Of a stretch of 13,659 bases of DNA, positions 1 to 6,386 are shown piece by piece. Position 1 is the stretch's first letter; the number at the start of each line of letters is the position of its first letter. The DNA is taken from contig JALTYD010000123.1 of NCBI GenBank assembly GCA_027046525.1, positions 1 through 13,659 on the forward strand, read 5' to 3'. The translations under genes and the position numbers were made by a program. The notes under the pieces were generated by a model that saw only the letters and a program-made list of their open reading frames with translations, had not been told where the DNA came from and ran no database searches. Source of the DNA: Pyrodictiaceae archaeon. GTDB taxonomy: Archaea > Thermoproteota > Thermoprotei_A > Sulfolobales > Pyrodictiaceae.

Positions 1-173
1 CTTCTATATCTTGTTAGATACATAGCAGAGAAGATAATGAAAACAAAGAGACTCCTAGTTAGAGCGACTCCATGCGGATTTGCTCCACTAGCGTAACCTA
101 GTTTTGCTGCAACACCAATAGTAGACCATATTGTAGCAGCTGCATATACGTATATAAGGCCGTGTTTTGTCAA
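1..173 (-). CDS. EamA/DMT-family transporter, N-terminal part (cut by window edge)
   Basis: The first 57 codons of a multi-pass membrane protein are visible before the window edge; it reads leftwards. The translation opens (M)TKHGLIYVYAA and continues through TIWSTIGVAAKLGY, then a second hydrophobic segment (SLFVFIIFSAMYL). This pattern is typical of the first EamA repeat of drug/metabolite transporters, where a small-residue-rich first helix precedes a VxxxR segment. EamA proteins usually have ten helices and export or exchange small metabolites; the substrate cannot be inferred. I chose the TTG start at 173-171 because a GGGAG motif (complement of 183-187) lies 9 nt upstream and no in-frame ATG exists between it and the preceding gene. 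It follows the M20 hydrolase gene by 26 bp on the same strand, so the two are probably co-transcribed. The family call rests on a short N-terminus only. Confidence 0.7.
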   Translation of the reverse strand, partial: MTKHGLIYVYAAATIWSTIGVAAKLGYASGANPHGVALTRSLFVFIIFSAMYLTRYR

Positions 174-199
174 TAGTAGATTCTCCCGCTGTATTTGTT

Positions 200-1423
200 C
201 TAGCCTAGTATGCTTCTTATAATACACTTGTATATCTCTACCATTTTGTTTAGCTCATCTACTGTTGTATATTCATTAGCTGTATGAGCTGTTTCAGCTA
301 CACCAGGTCCTAGGTTGATAGTCGGTACTCTTAACTCTCGGACATAGAAGACAGCATCGTTTCTTCCAGGTGAAATCTCTAGTGTAGGAGGAGTTTTTGT
401 TATAGATTCTGTACATTTTTGTGCAATTCTAACTAGTAGAGAATCTGGAGGAGTTAGTGATGCAGGTACTGCACTTCTCACTTCTACTTCGTAGTTGATT
501 GATAGTCTTTCTGCAGTTTTTTCTATATACTCTCTTAATTCATCTATAACTTGGTTGATATCTTCCTCGGGAAGAACTCTTCTATCGAAACTAAATAGGA
601 ACTCTCCAGGGACAATATTGTCTTTTTTCGACGTAGATTCTGCATAGCCACCTAAGACTATAGTTGGATAAGCATATTCTTCCTCCATGACTGGTGCTTT
701 TGTTTTTCTCTGTCTTAGTAGAGGCTCGTAGGATTTAGTGAACTCTAGTACTAGCTCAGATGCTTTTATGAAAGCATTTACACCACGCCATGGTATACTT
801 GCATGTACTTGTTTACCTCTGACTCTTACGATTCCTCTCACGAGCCCCTTATGGCCTATGATAACCTTAGATGTTGTTGAAGGCTCGCCGATGATGACAT
901 AATCTGGTCTAACTATCCCCTTCTCGACTATATAACGAGTACCAATTCCACCCGATTCTTCGTCTGGAACAAATGCTAGCTCTATAGTACCTCTAGGATT
1001 CCAGTTAGATTCTATCAACTCCGCAATAGACACTATTGTTGCTGCTATACCGCCTTTCATATCTGTAGTTCCACGACCATATACTCTACCATCTTCTATT
1101 ATAGCTTTGAACGGGTTGTACTCCCAGCCAGAACCTGGAGGTACAACATCGTAGTGTCCATTGAAGTGTAGTACTGGTTTTCCAGAGCCATAGCGAGCTA
1201 GTACGACATACCTAGGGTGTCCTCGGTGTAGTGGTGCATATGGATAGTATTTATCGAGATAGTTAGCTGGGATCTCAACTAGCTTAGCTTTGAATCCATA
1301 ACTCTCTAAGAGGTCTAGGAGGTACTCTGATATTTCAGCATAGTTTTTGCCAGGTGGATTTACTGTAGGAAACTCTACCAGCTTTACAAGTATATCTACT
1401 ACATTAAGACGAGAAGATGACAT
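200..1423 (-). CDS. M20-family metallohydrolase (ArgE/DapE/acetylornithine deacetylase-like)
   Basis: A 407-residue cytosolic zinc (or cobalt) dependent amidohydrolase/peptidase of the M20 family, of usual family length. All the metal-site landmarks are present: H90 and D92 in GHYDVVPPG, D121 in GRGTTDMKGG as the bridging aspartate, the catalytic E155 followed by E156 in PDEESGG, E180 in IGEPS, and H380 in ETAHTANEY near the C-terminus. The lid or dimerisation domain occupies about residues 190-300, with H207 in VHAS. Members remove acyl groups from amino acids (acetylornithine, succinyl-diaminopimelate) or cleave small peptides. Neighbouring genes give no hint of an arginine or lysine pathway, so the substrate stays open; it does not look like a dedicated LysW-deacetylase. 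The ATG start is preceded by a strong GGTGG Shine-Dalgarno motif. It diverges from the VWA operon and is followed by an EamA transporter gene, which may move the substrate or product. Confidence 0.88.
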   Translation of the reverse strand: MSSSRLNVVDILVKLVEFPTVNPPGKNYAEISEYLLDLLESYGFKAKLVEIPANYLDKYYPYAPLHRGHPRYVVLARYGSGKPVLHFNGHYDVVPPGSGWEYNPFKAIIEDGRVYGRGTTDMKGGIAATIVSIAELIESNWNPRGTIELAFVPDEESGGIGTRYIVEKGIVRPDYVIIGEPSTTSKVIIGHKGLVRGIVRVRGKQVHASIPWRGVNAFIKASELVLEFTKSYEPLLRQRKTKAPVMEEEYAYPTIVLGGYAESTSKKDNIVPGEFLFSFDRRVLPEEDINQVIDELREYIEKTAERLSINYEVEVRSAVPASLTPPDSLLVRIAQKCTESITKTPPTLEISPGRNDAVFYVRELRVPTINLGPGVAETAHTANEYTTVDELNKMVEIYKCIIRSILG

Positions 1424-1485
1424 TATCCACCACCTATCATCATCTCAAAGAGCTAGGCCAGCAACTAGAAGAGATGCTAGTTATA

Positions 1486-1496
1486 CTACTTATAGC
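1486..1496 (-). promoter_or_regulatory. Candidate TATA box of the M20/EamA unit
   Basis: Read on the minus strand this is AGCTATAAGTA, an archaeal TATA-like element. A start about 25 nt downstream would leave a leader of roughly 40 nt containing the GGTGG ribosome site before the ATG at 1423. A second TATA-like stretch (GTATAAC, complement of 1481-1487) is close by. Predicted from sequence only. Confidence 0.4.
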
Positions 1497-1500
1497 TTCT

Positions 1501-1522
1501 GGGTCTAAATAGGGTCTCAATA
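1501..1522. repeat. Two imperfect 11-bp direct repeats in the divergent promoter region
   Basis: GGGTCTAAATA (1501-1511) is followed immediately by GGGTCTCAATA (1512-1522), 10 of 11 bases identical, and then by another GGG. The 11-bp period puts both copies on the same face of the helix. They lie just upstream of the TATA-like sequence of the rightward VWA operon and between it and the leftward promoter, so they are placed like activator or repressor sites. No protein is known to bind here. Confidence 0.45.
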
Positions 1523-1530
1523 GGGCGAAG

Positions 1531-1553
1531 TCTATATACCTAATTTTATTAAT
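1531..1553 (+). promoter_or_regulatory. Candidate promoter of the 1577-5300 operon
   Basis: An AT-rich stretch contains TCTATATACC (1531-1540) and TTTTATTAA (1545-1553). Either could act as TATA box. The first would start transcription near 1560 and give a short leader containing the TTGAGG ribosome site (1564-1569) before the ATG at 1577. The second would give an almost leaderless mRNA. Which one is used cannot be decided from the sequence. Confidence 0.45.
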
Positions 1554-1576
1554 CAAATAATACAGTTGAGGAATAC

Positions 1577-2524
1577 ATGCTAGCCAAAATCAGAAAAGTA
1601 GTAAAAAAGCTCAAAGATAATCCTTATCTACTAGCTATGCTTATTGCACTACTACTCTACACCTCAAGTTTCTTAATAGGTTTATTTAGAAGTGGAGAAG
1701 CAGAAGAAGTAGATATAAGAGATTTACCAGAAGCCTTTGTTAGAGCAGCTAGATACTTAGTGATATACTCAGAAGAGCTAGAAGATATACGGATAGGAGG
1801 AAACTATACTACTAGAATAGATCCAACTGAGATAGATAATAATCTTGAGCTGCTATTGAAGCTGGAGAAGAAGATAGGAGGACGAAAAGAGACTTCGCTA
1901 GAAACACTACTCGTAGAAGCCCTCGACGACTATATTAGAATTAATAATGCTAGTTCTATCGGAGTAAAATCACTAAATATAACAGCTGAAGGCTATAAAG
2001 CTTCTAAACTAGCACTCGATTTATTAGCTCTTTGCAGAGTTGAAGAAGCTATACAGGCCTACCAGGCCTCTCAAAGTACAATAAAGAATTCTACGTATAT
2101 CTTAGCAGAAATACACTCTCTACTATTATTAGTTGAGAAAGAAGATCTTCTATCTACTGATCATAGGAAGATCTATGGCTGGGCTATTACAAATACATCT
2201 ACACTACTAGAGGGTCTTTATTGGACTAATCAGCTACTACTATTAGCTACAGAAAATCCATCTGTTTTCAAAAATGCGTGTAGAGTAGCTAGAGAAGGCG
2301 GCCAGCTAGCCTACAGCGATGAGAAGTTTATTTCAAACATCCTAGATAGTATAGATTTTGGGAAAATTTCAAGTATAAGTAGTAGTTCTTCATCCGCCAT
2401 AAAAGCTACTTTGCTAAAAGCTCTGAAGTCTACACAACAGGGTAGTACTACAGCTACTGCTCCCCTACAGAGTAGCGAAGAAGGGAGCGGAGCTGGTTAT
2501 AAAGAGGTAGAAGAGGATGATTAG
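1577..2524 (+). CDS. Single-pass membrane protein of unknown function, first gene of the VWA operon
   Basis: I do not recognise this 315-residue protein. It has a basic N-terminus (residues 1-14), one hydrophobic helix at about 17-37, and then a long hydrophilic, probably helical region (about 45-262) rich in Leu, Glu and Ala. It ends in a Ser/Thr-rich linker with a run of six serines near 268-273 and a very acidic end (VEEDD). The basic N-terminus suggests the bulk lies outside the membrane. Five N-x-S/T sequons there (for example NYT 76, NAS 124, NST 171) fit an archaeal glycosylated surface domain. The last 8 nt overlap the start of the first VWA gene, so translation is probably coupled. 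In bacterial Bat loci a helical repeat protein accompanies the VWA proteins; this one may play a comparable role, but that is inference from position. A GAGG site lies 8 nt before the ATG. Confidence 0.8.
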   Translation: MLAKIRKVVKKLKDNPYLLAMLIALLLYTSSFLIGLFRSGEAEEVDIRDLPEAFVRAARYLVIYSEELEDIRIGGNYTTRIDPTEIDNNLELLLKLEKKIGGRKETSLETLLVEALDDYIRINNASSIGVKSLNITAEGYKASKLALDLLALCRVEEAIQAYQASQSTIKNSTYILAEIHSLLLLVEKEDLLSTDHRKIYGWAITNTSTLLEGLYWTNQLLLLATENPSVFKNACRVAREGGQLAYSDEKFISNILDSIDFGKISSISSSSSSAIKATLLKALKSTQQGSTTATAPLQSSEEGSGAGYKEVEEDD

Positions 2525-3431
2525 TGTTGAGTTTAAATATCCATACATTTTATTATTTCTGCCTATCATCTTATCATTCCTTGTTCTAGTATCTACTAGG
2601 AAGTGGAAAAACTATCGTAGATTAGTAGAGACTTACTATTCTAAACCTTCACGTACATGGATTCTACTTACTATTACTAAAGTATTAGCAGTTGTGCTTG
2701 TGGTAGTTGCTTTATCCGAACCAGTACTAGTCTATGAGAAACTAGTCAGTATTAGTAGTGCTAGTGATGTAGAAACATATGGAAATATGACACCAGTAGA
2801 ACATATAGTGCTCGTAGATGTATCAAAGAGTATGAGTGGAGAACGAATAAAGATAGTGAAACAGTTCTTGACAAAGTATCTCTCTCTACTCCATAGTGTT
2901 GATAGAGTACAATTATACGTATTTGCTGCAGATATCGAGGGTCCTCTATGTAGTGGTACTCCTAGTCAGTGTATTAATGCAGTAGAAGAGATAGAAGCTG
3001 GGAGGAGATATAGTGCTATCGGAGATGCCATAGTCTTTGGAGCTGAGTATGCAAGGATTTCGCCAATACCTCCTATAGTACTCGTTGTAACTGATGGAGC
3101 AAACACATTAGGGTCTAGTCCTGTAGACGTTCTCGGTAATATCTCAGTTAATACTCCTATAGCTATAATACTAGTAGGAAATGATCCTAGATCAATTGAT
3201 CTCAGAATAAAAGCTACAGAAGAAGATATCCTACTATATAGTATTGATAGTCCTATATCATCGCTAATAGATGATATATCAAAGAGAGCATCAAGAGAAA
3301 CTAAGCTAGCTGCACTTAGAGGATCAGGTGAAGCGTATGTAGCTATAAAATACGAAGCAAATACACCATCTGTACTACTACTAGTTATTTCTGCTACCCT
3401 CTTATTAGTAGCTAGATTTGACCCCAACTAG
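2517..3431 (+). CDS. Membrane-anchored VWA-domain protein (BatA-like)
   Basis: A 304-residue protein with two N-terminal membrane helices (about 9-26 and 47-66) joined by a basic loop, a VWA domain (about 95-255) and a C-terminal helix (about 284-300). The basic loop predicts that the VWA domain is outside the cytoplasm. The metal-ion-dependent adhesion site reads DVSKS (101-105), with TDG at 192-194. The usual threonine is a serine in RYSAIGDAI (164-172). This architecture matches BatA/BatB-type proteins encoded beside MoxR ATPases, where the VWA domain binds partners through a divalent cation. Two cysteines (145 and 152) lie close enough to form a small disulfide loop. The gene overlaps the upstream gene by 8 nt and is followed by a second VWA gene after 18 bp. 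Long open stretches on the opposite strand are shadows of this gene. Confidence 0.85.
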   Translation: MISVEFKYPYILLFLPIILSFLVLVSTRKWKNYRRLVETYYSKPSRTWILLTITKVLAVVLVVVALSEPVLVYEKLVSISSASDVETYGNMTPVEHIVLVDVSKSMSGERIKIVKQFLTKYLSLLHSVDRVQLYVFAADIEGPLCSGTPSQCINAVEEIEAGRRYSAIGDAIVFGAEYARISPIPPIVLVVTDGANTLGSSPVDVLGNISVNTPIAIILVGNDPRSIDLRIKATEEDILLYSIDSPISSLIDDISKRASRETKLAALRGSGEAYVAIKYEANTPSVLLLVISATLLLVARFDPN

Positions 3432-3449
3432 AGTAGTAGGGGATCAATA

Positions 3450-4433
3450 ATGAATATAACATGTACAGAAGATATCTGCCTAGGTATCGAGTATCCCCAG
3501 ATACTTATCATAGGAGCAGTAGTAGTCGTAGCAGTACTCATCCTAGCTAGGAAGAGTTCTACGTGGGCAAAGAGAGTCTACACGATAAAACATCCACTCA
3601 CAGATACAGTAGGTAGTATAGTTGCTAGTAGTACTAGAGTAGAGAAGTTCTATCTCCTACTAGCTATACTAATATTTACTGCAGCTGCTTCACCATATAT
3701 TTCAACTAAGGAAGTAGTAGAGTTTGAAGAAGAAGCTCTAGGTAGACTAGAGATTAATGCAAGACCTATAGCTATCCTAGTTATAGATGTCTCTGGTAGT
3801 ATGCAGGGTATGAAAATAGAAAATGCAAAAGAAGCTCTCAGGGCCTTTATAGTTGAAGCAGAAGAAGTTTTCGATATAGGTCTAATCGCGTTTAATAACG
3901 ATATTGTGGCTACTGTACCTCCTACGAGTAATCTATCGAGACTATATAGTATTATAGACAGGCTAGTTGCTGGTGGAGGGACTATGTATAGCTATCCACT
4001 AAAAGTAGCTAGTAACTGGGCTAAACCCTATAGAGTATTCAATATCACTGTAGTTGTAGTCTTTGCTACAGATGGTATGCCTGCTGATCGTGGTATGTAC
4101 GATGTTGTTGTCGAAGAACTAGCTAACCTAGGTGTAGTTATTCACTCTATCATAATTGGCCGTGTACCCAATGGATACAATGTGTTGAAAAATACCGTGT
4201 CTGGGCCTACTGGTGGAGAAGTATACGAAGTAGAAGATATCAGCAAACTAGTAGATCTATATAAAGAGCTTGCATACAAACTTAAACAAGATGTAGAGGT
4301 TAGAGCAGACATAGTACTTAGGAAAGAAATATGGATGAAGAACAGGCTAACTAGATACTTTCTAGCTATAATTTTATCATTGCTGCTACTTAGATACCTC
4401 TATAGAGCAAGAGTGAACCCGTTATCACTTTAA
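3450..4433 (+). CDS. Membrane-anchored VWA-domain protein (BatA/BatB-like), second copy
   Basis: A 327-residue relative of the preceding VWA protein. It has membrane helices at about 17-33 and 66-80 with a basic segment between them, a VWA domain (about 106-275) and a C-terminal helix (about 303-317) followed by a short basic tail. The metal site is complete: DVSGS at 113-117, T178 in GGGTMY, and D208 with G209 in ATDGMP, so divalent-cation binding is likely. Topology by the positive-inside rule places the VWA domain outside. Two cysteines (5 and 10) sit in the short N-terminal segment, also predicted to be outside. Tandem VWA genes beside MoxR and DUF58 genes are the hallmark of Bat-type loci. 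The two copies here share architecture but little obvious sequence outside the motifs, so they probably have distinct partners. The ATG is preceded by an AGGGGATC ribosome site. Confidence 0.87.
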   Translation: MNITCTEDICLGIEYPQILIIGAVVVVAVLILARKSSTWAKRVYTIKHPLTDTVGSIVASSTRVEKFYLLLAILIFTAAASPYISTKEVVEFEEEALGRLEINARPIAILVIDVSGSMQGMKIENAKEALRAFIVEAEEVFDIGLIAFNNDIVATVPPTSNLSRLYSIIDRLVAGGGTMYSYPLKVASNWAKPYRVFNITVVVVFATDGMPADRGMYDVVVEELANLGVVIHSIIIGRVPNGYNVLKNTVSGPTGGEVYEVEDISKLVDLYKELAYKLKQDVEVRADIVLRKEIWMKNRLTRYFLAIILSLLLLRYLYRARVNPLSL

Positions 4434-4466
4434 TCAGCTGTGATGTCTATTAGAGAGGGGTCTAAA

Positions 4467-5300
4467 TTGAGCCAGAAATTCTACCTATTAGATGAGTATA
4501 TGGATAGCCTCATTGTAGACTCAGAGGGGCTTATATTCGGTAGAGGATGTGGTTATGAATACTATTCTAGCGGAGTTAGGATAAAAGTATGTATTGAGGT
4601 AAAAGCACAAAGAGTTATTCCTAATAGAGATAAGCTTGTAGAAATTCTTAGACATCGTGGTGTAGATATACCCGTAGATGCTACACTAGAATTTCTCGTA
4701 GTTAGAGCGAGAGAAGAAGGCCTAGATATACCACTAATAGAAGTTACATCTGATATAAAGATTGTCAAGAGCTACATAGATCCAAGCGAAATATATCTAG
4801 TAGATCGTATGCCAGATGCACGTCTACTAGTACTATTATCTAGTCCGAGAGAAGCATTATTTAGAGGAATTAGTCTACAGGAAGAGATACCACCACCTAG
4901 TCCAGACTTAGTTGAAGGGAAGATAGTTGTTAGTCTATCCAGGGGGCTGATAGGATTTGCACAATCTATTGTACTAGGGCCGAAGGAAGCTGGTATAAGA
5001 GTAGCACAGACTGGTAGAGGAGAGTTCTATTTCGCGTGGCTAGCATATCTATCGGAGGTGAAAAAGAGAGGATATACGAAGATATATTCTAAGCTAGCTG
5101 AGTATGCTGATCCCTACAAGAAGAAGAGACTACCACTAGAGGCTCTGAGAGAAGTAGAAGATATACTTGTTAGAGAGGATGCACCGAGAGATCTAATAGA
5201 GCTCATAGGAAAATACATTAAGAGTGAAAGTATAGGAGTATTCATCGACTTACCATGGAGTTCCATAAAGAAGCTAAGAGATGTAATTATTGTAGAGTAG
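4467..5300 (+). CDS. Unrecognised soluble protein, last gene of the VWA operon
   Basis: A hydrophilic protein of 277 residues from this start, with no membrane helix or signal peptide, so presumably cytoplasmic. I recognise no family. It seems to have an N-terminal alpha/beta part followed by a helical, Lys/Arg- and Glu-rich C-terminal third that ends in a hydrophobic strand. Two in-frame starts lie further upstream: GTG at 4440 and ATG at 4443. I prefer TTG at 4467 because AGAGAGGGG (4452-4460) sits 6 nt before it, while nothing like a ribosome site precedes the other two. Translation from 4443 would add eight residues. The gene follows the second VWA gene closely and is clearly part of the operon, so it may couple the membrane VWA proteins to something in the cytoplasm, but this is inference. 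Its stop codon abuts that of the convergent channel gene. Confidence 0.75.
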   Translation: MSQKFYLLDEYMDSLIVDSEGLIFGRGCGYEYYSSGVRIKVCIEVKAQRVIPNRDKLVEILRHRGVDIPVDATLEFLVVRAREEGLDIPLIEVTSDIKIVKSYIDPSEIYLVDRMPDARLLVLLSSPREALFRGISLQEEIPPPSPDLVEGKIVVSLSRGLIGFAQSIVLGPKEAGIRVAQTGRGEFYFAWLAYLSEVKKRGYTKIYSKLAEYADPYKKKRLPLEALREVEDILVREDAPRDLIELIGKYIKSESIGVFIDLPWSSIKKLRDVIIVE

Positions 5301-6374
5301 CTAGGTACTTTGTTTCTTCTTTATAACGATTATTTTCTCTCCTTTCTCGAGAACGAGGTCTCCGCTCTTTCCATCGACTATCTCTAGCTTATCACCTCTT
5401 ACTATTGCTAGTACTTTATAACCTGTTTTTGTTTCATAGTCTCTTAGGCTCCGAGTCTCATCGACACTTATCTCAGCTATATCTATGTCGTATCTAGCAG
5501 TAGTTATTCTCGATAAGAATCTAGCTACGCTAGGCTCAAAAGAACTACTAGCAAGTAGTCTCCCAAGAATAGCTATAGGTATTATGTTTTTAGCTCCTAT
5601 AGTCTCTAGTATATGTTCTGTTGTCTCTTCTCTCGCTAGACTAACTATCTTTGCTCTCTTGTTTAGTCTTCTTGCTAGTGCAGCTACATGTATGTTCTTT
5701 GAGTCGTCTTCGTAACAGACGATAATGCTATCTGCTTGCTCTACTCCTCCTCGTTTAAGTGTTTCTATCGATAAGTCTCCAACGATAAAATTTACTGGAG
5801 ACTCTCCTCGCGGAGGATGTTCTCTAACCCATCCAGTTTCGTCTCTAAAACCATTTGCAACTAGTTCACGGATAGTTTCCTCGCAGACAGGGCCTTCGCC
5901 AACAACTATGATCGACTTCTCTTTCAAGCGGCCAAGACCCAGAGAGGCTTTCATTGTAATCTCCAAGAAATAATCAGCTATTGTGGATATAAAGAGAGTA
6001 TATACCATTATACCAAATATAGAAGCCATTGCTGCGACTACTTTACCAGCACTTGATTCAGGTATTACGTCTCCATAGCCTACTGTTGCCATTGTAATAA
6101 TAGCCCAGTAGAGTGATATCCATACATTAACATCCTCTCGACCATAGAGTATATGTTCTGTGTAGTAGAATAGAGTAGAAGAAAATAGCCATGAGATAGT
6201 AAACACAACTAGTAATATTATGACTCTTTTTCTCAGAGCACTCTTGATCCTCCTCAGCAATCTAGATACTCGATAGAACACAATGAAGGCCAAGGCACCA
6301 TAGACCATAGAGTTGTCTCTAAATAACTCAGTTTTAAATGTGTGCTCCCCCAGATAATATATAGTTAACGGCAT
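5301..6374 (-). CDS. Potassium channel with cytosolic RCK (TrkA-N/TrkA-C) domain
   Basis: A 357-residue protein with a classic K+ channel pore: outer helix at about 50-70, pore helix and selectivity filter TVGYGD (97-102), and inner helix at about 111-137. An additional hydrophobic stretch near 23-36 may be a short extra helix. An RCK-N Rossmann domain (about 153-290) and a TrkA-C domain (about 293-353) follow, an arrangement like MthK and related ligand-gated prokaryotic channels. In the Rossmann fold the usual GxGxxG reads GEGPVC (159-164), so the third glycine is replaced and ligand preference may differ. The gene lies on the strand opposite to the flanking MoxR/VWA genes: only 12 bp separate its start from that of the MoxR gene, and its stop touches that of the VWA operon. 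No Shine-Dalgarno motif precedes the ATG, suggesting a nearly leaderless mRNA. Confidence 0.92.
   Translation of the reverse strand: MPLTIYYLGEHTFKTELFRDNSMVYGALAFIVFYRVSRLLRRIKSALRKRVIILLVVFTISWLFSSTLFYYTEHILYGREDVNVWISLYWAIITMATVGYGDVIPESSAGKVVAAMASIFGIMVYTLFISTIADYFLEITMKASLGLGRLKEKSIIVVGEGPVCEETIRELVANGFRDETGWVREHPPRGESPVNFIVGDLSIETLKRGGVEQADSIIVCYEDDSKNIHVAALARRLNKRAKIVSLAREETTEHILETIGAKNIIPIAILGRLLASSSFEPSVARFLSRITTARYDIDIAEISVDETRSLRDYETKTGYKVLAIVRGDKLEIVDGKSGDLVLEKGEKIIVIKKKQST
5309..5346 (+). terminator. Candidate T-rich terminator of the 1577-5300 operon
   Basis: Immediately after the operon's stop codon the plus strand carries several T-rich runs (ACTTTGTTTCTTCTTTAT, then TTATTTTCTCTCC). 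Archaeal RNA polymerase terminates on such oligo-T tracts without needing a hairpin. The run exists because the convergent channel gene encodes a Lys-rich C-terminus here, so terminator and coding sequence overlap. Confidence 0.4.
6352..6366 (+). promoter_or_regulatory. Candidate promoter of the MoxR gene, inside the channel gene's 5' end
   Basis: AGATAATATATAGTT is an excellent TATA-like element centred about 27 nt upstream of the MoxR ATG at 6387. This spacing predicts a leaderless transcript and fits the lack of a ribosome site before that ATG. The element lies within the first codons of the divergent channel gene. Confidence 0.55.
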
Positions 6375-6386
6375 GGACTAGATAGG

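Noticed and set aside
2966..3427. Long open frame on the minus strand opposite the first VWA gene
   Set aside because: It is antisense to a well-supported coding frame, has Ser/Ile-rich low-complexity composition typical of a reversed frame, and has no ribosome site or promoter.
5485..5973. Two plus-strand open frames within the K+ channel gene
   Set aside because: Both lie opposite the RCK domain, whose motifs and conservation clearly define the minus-strand frame.
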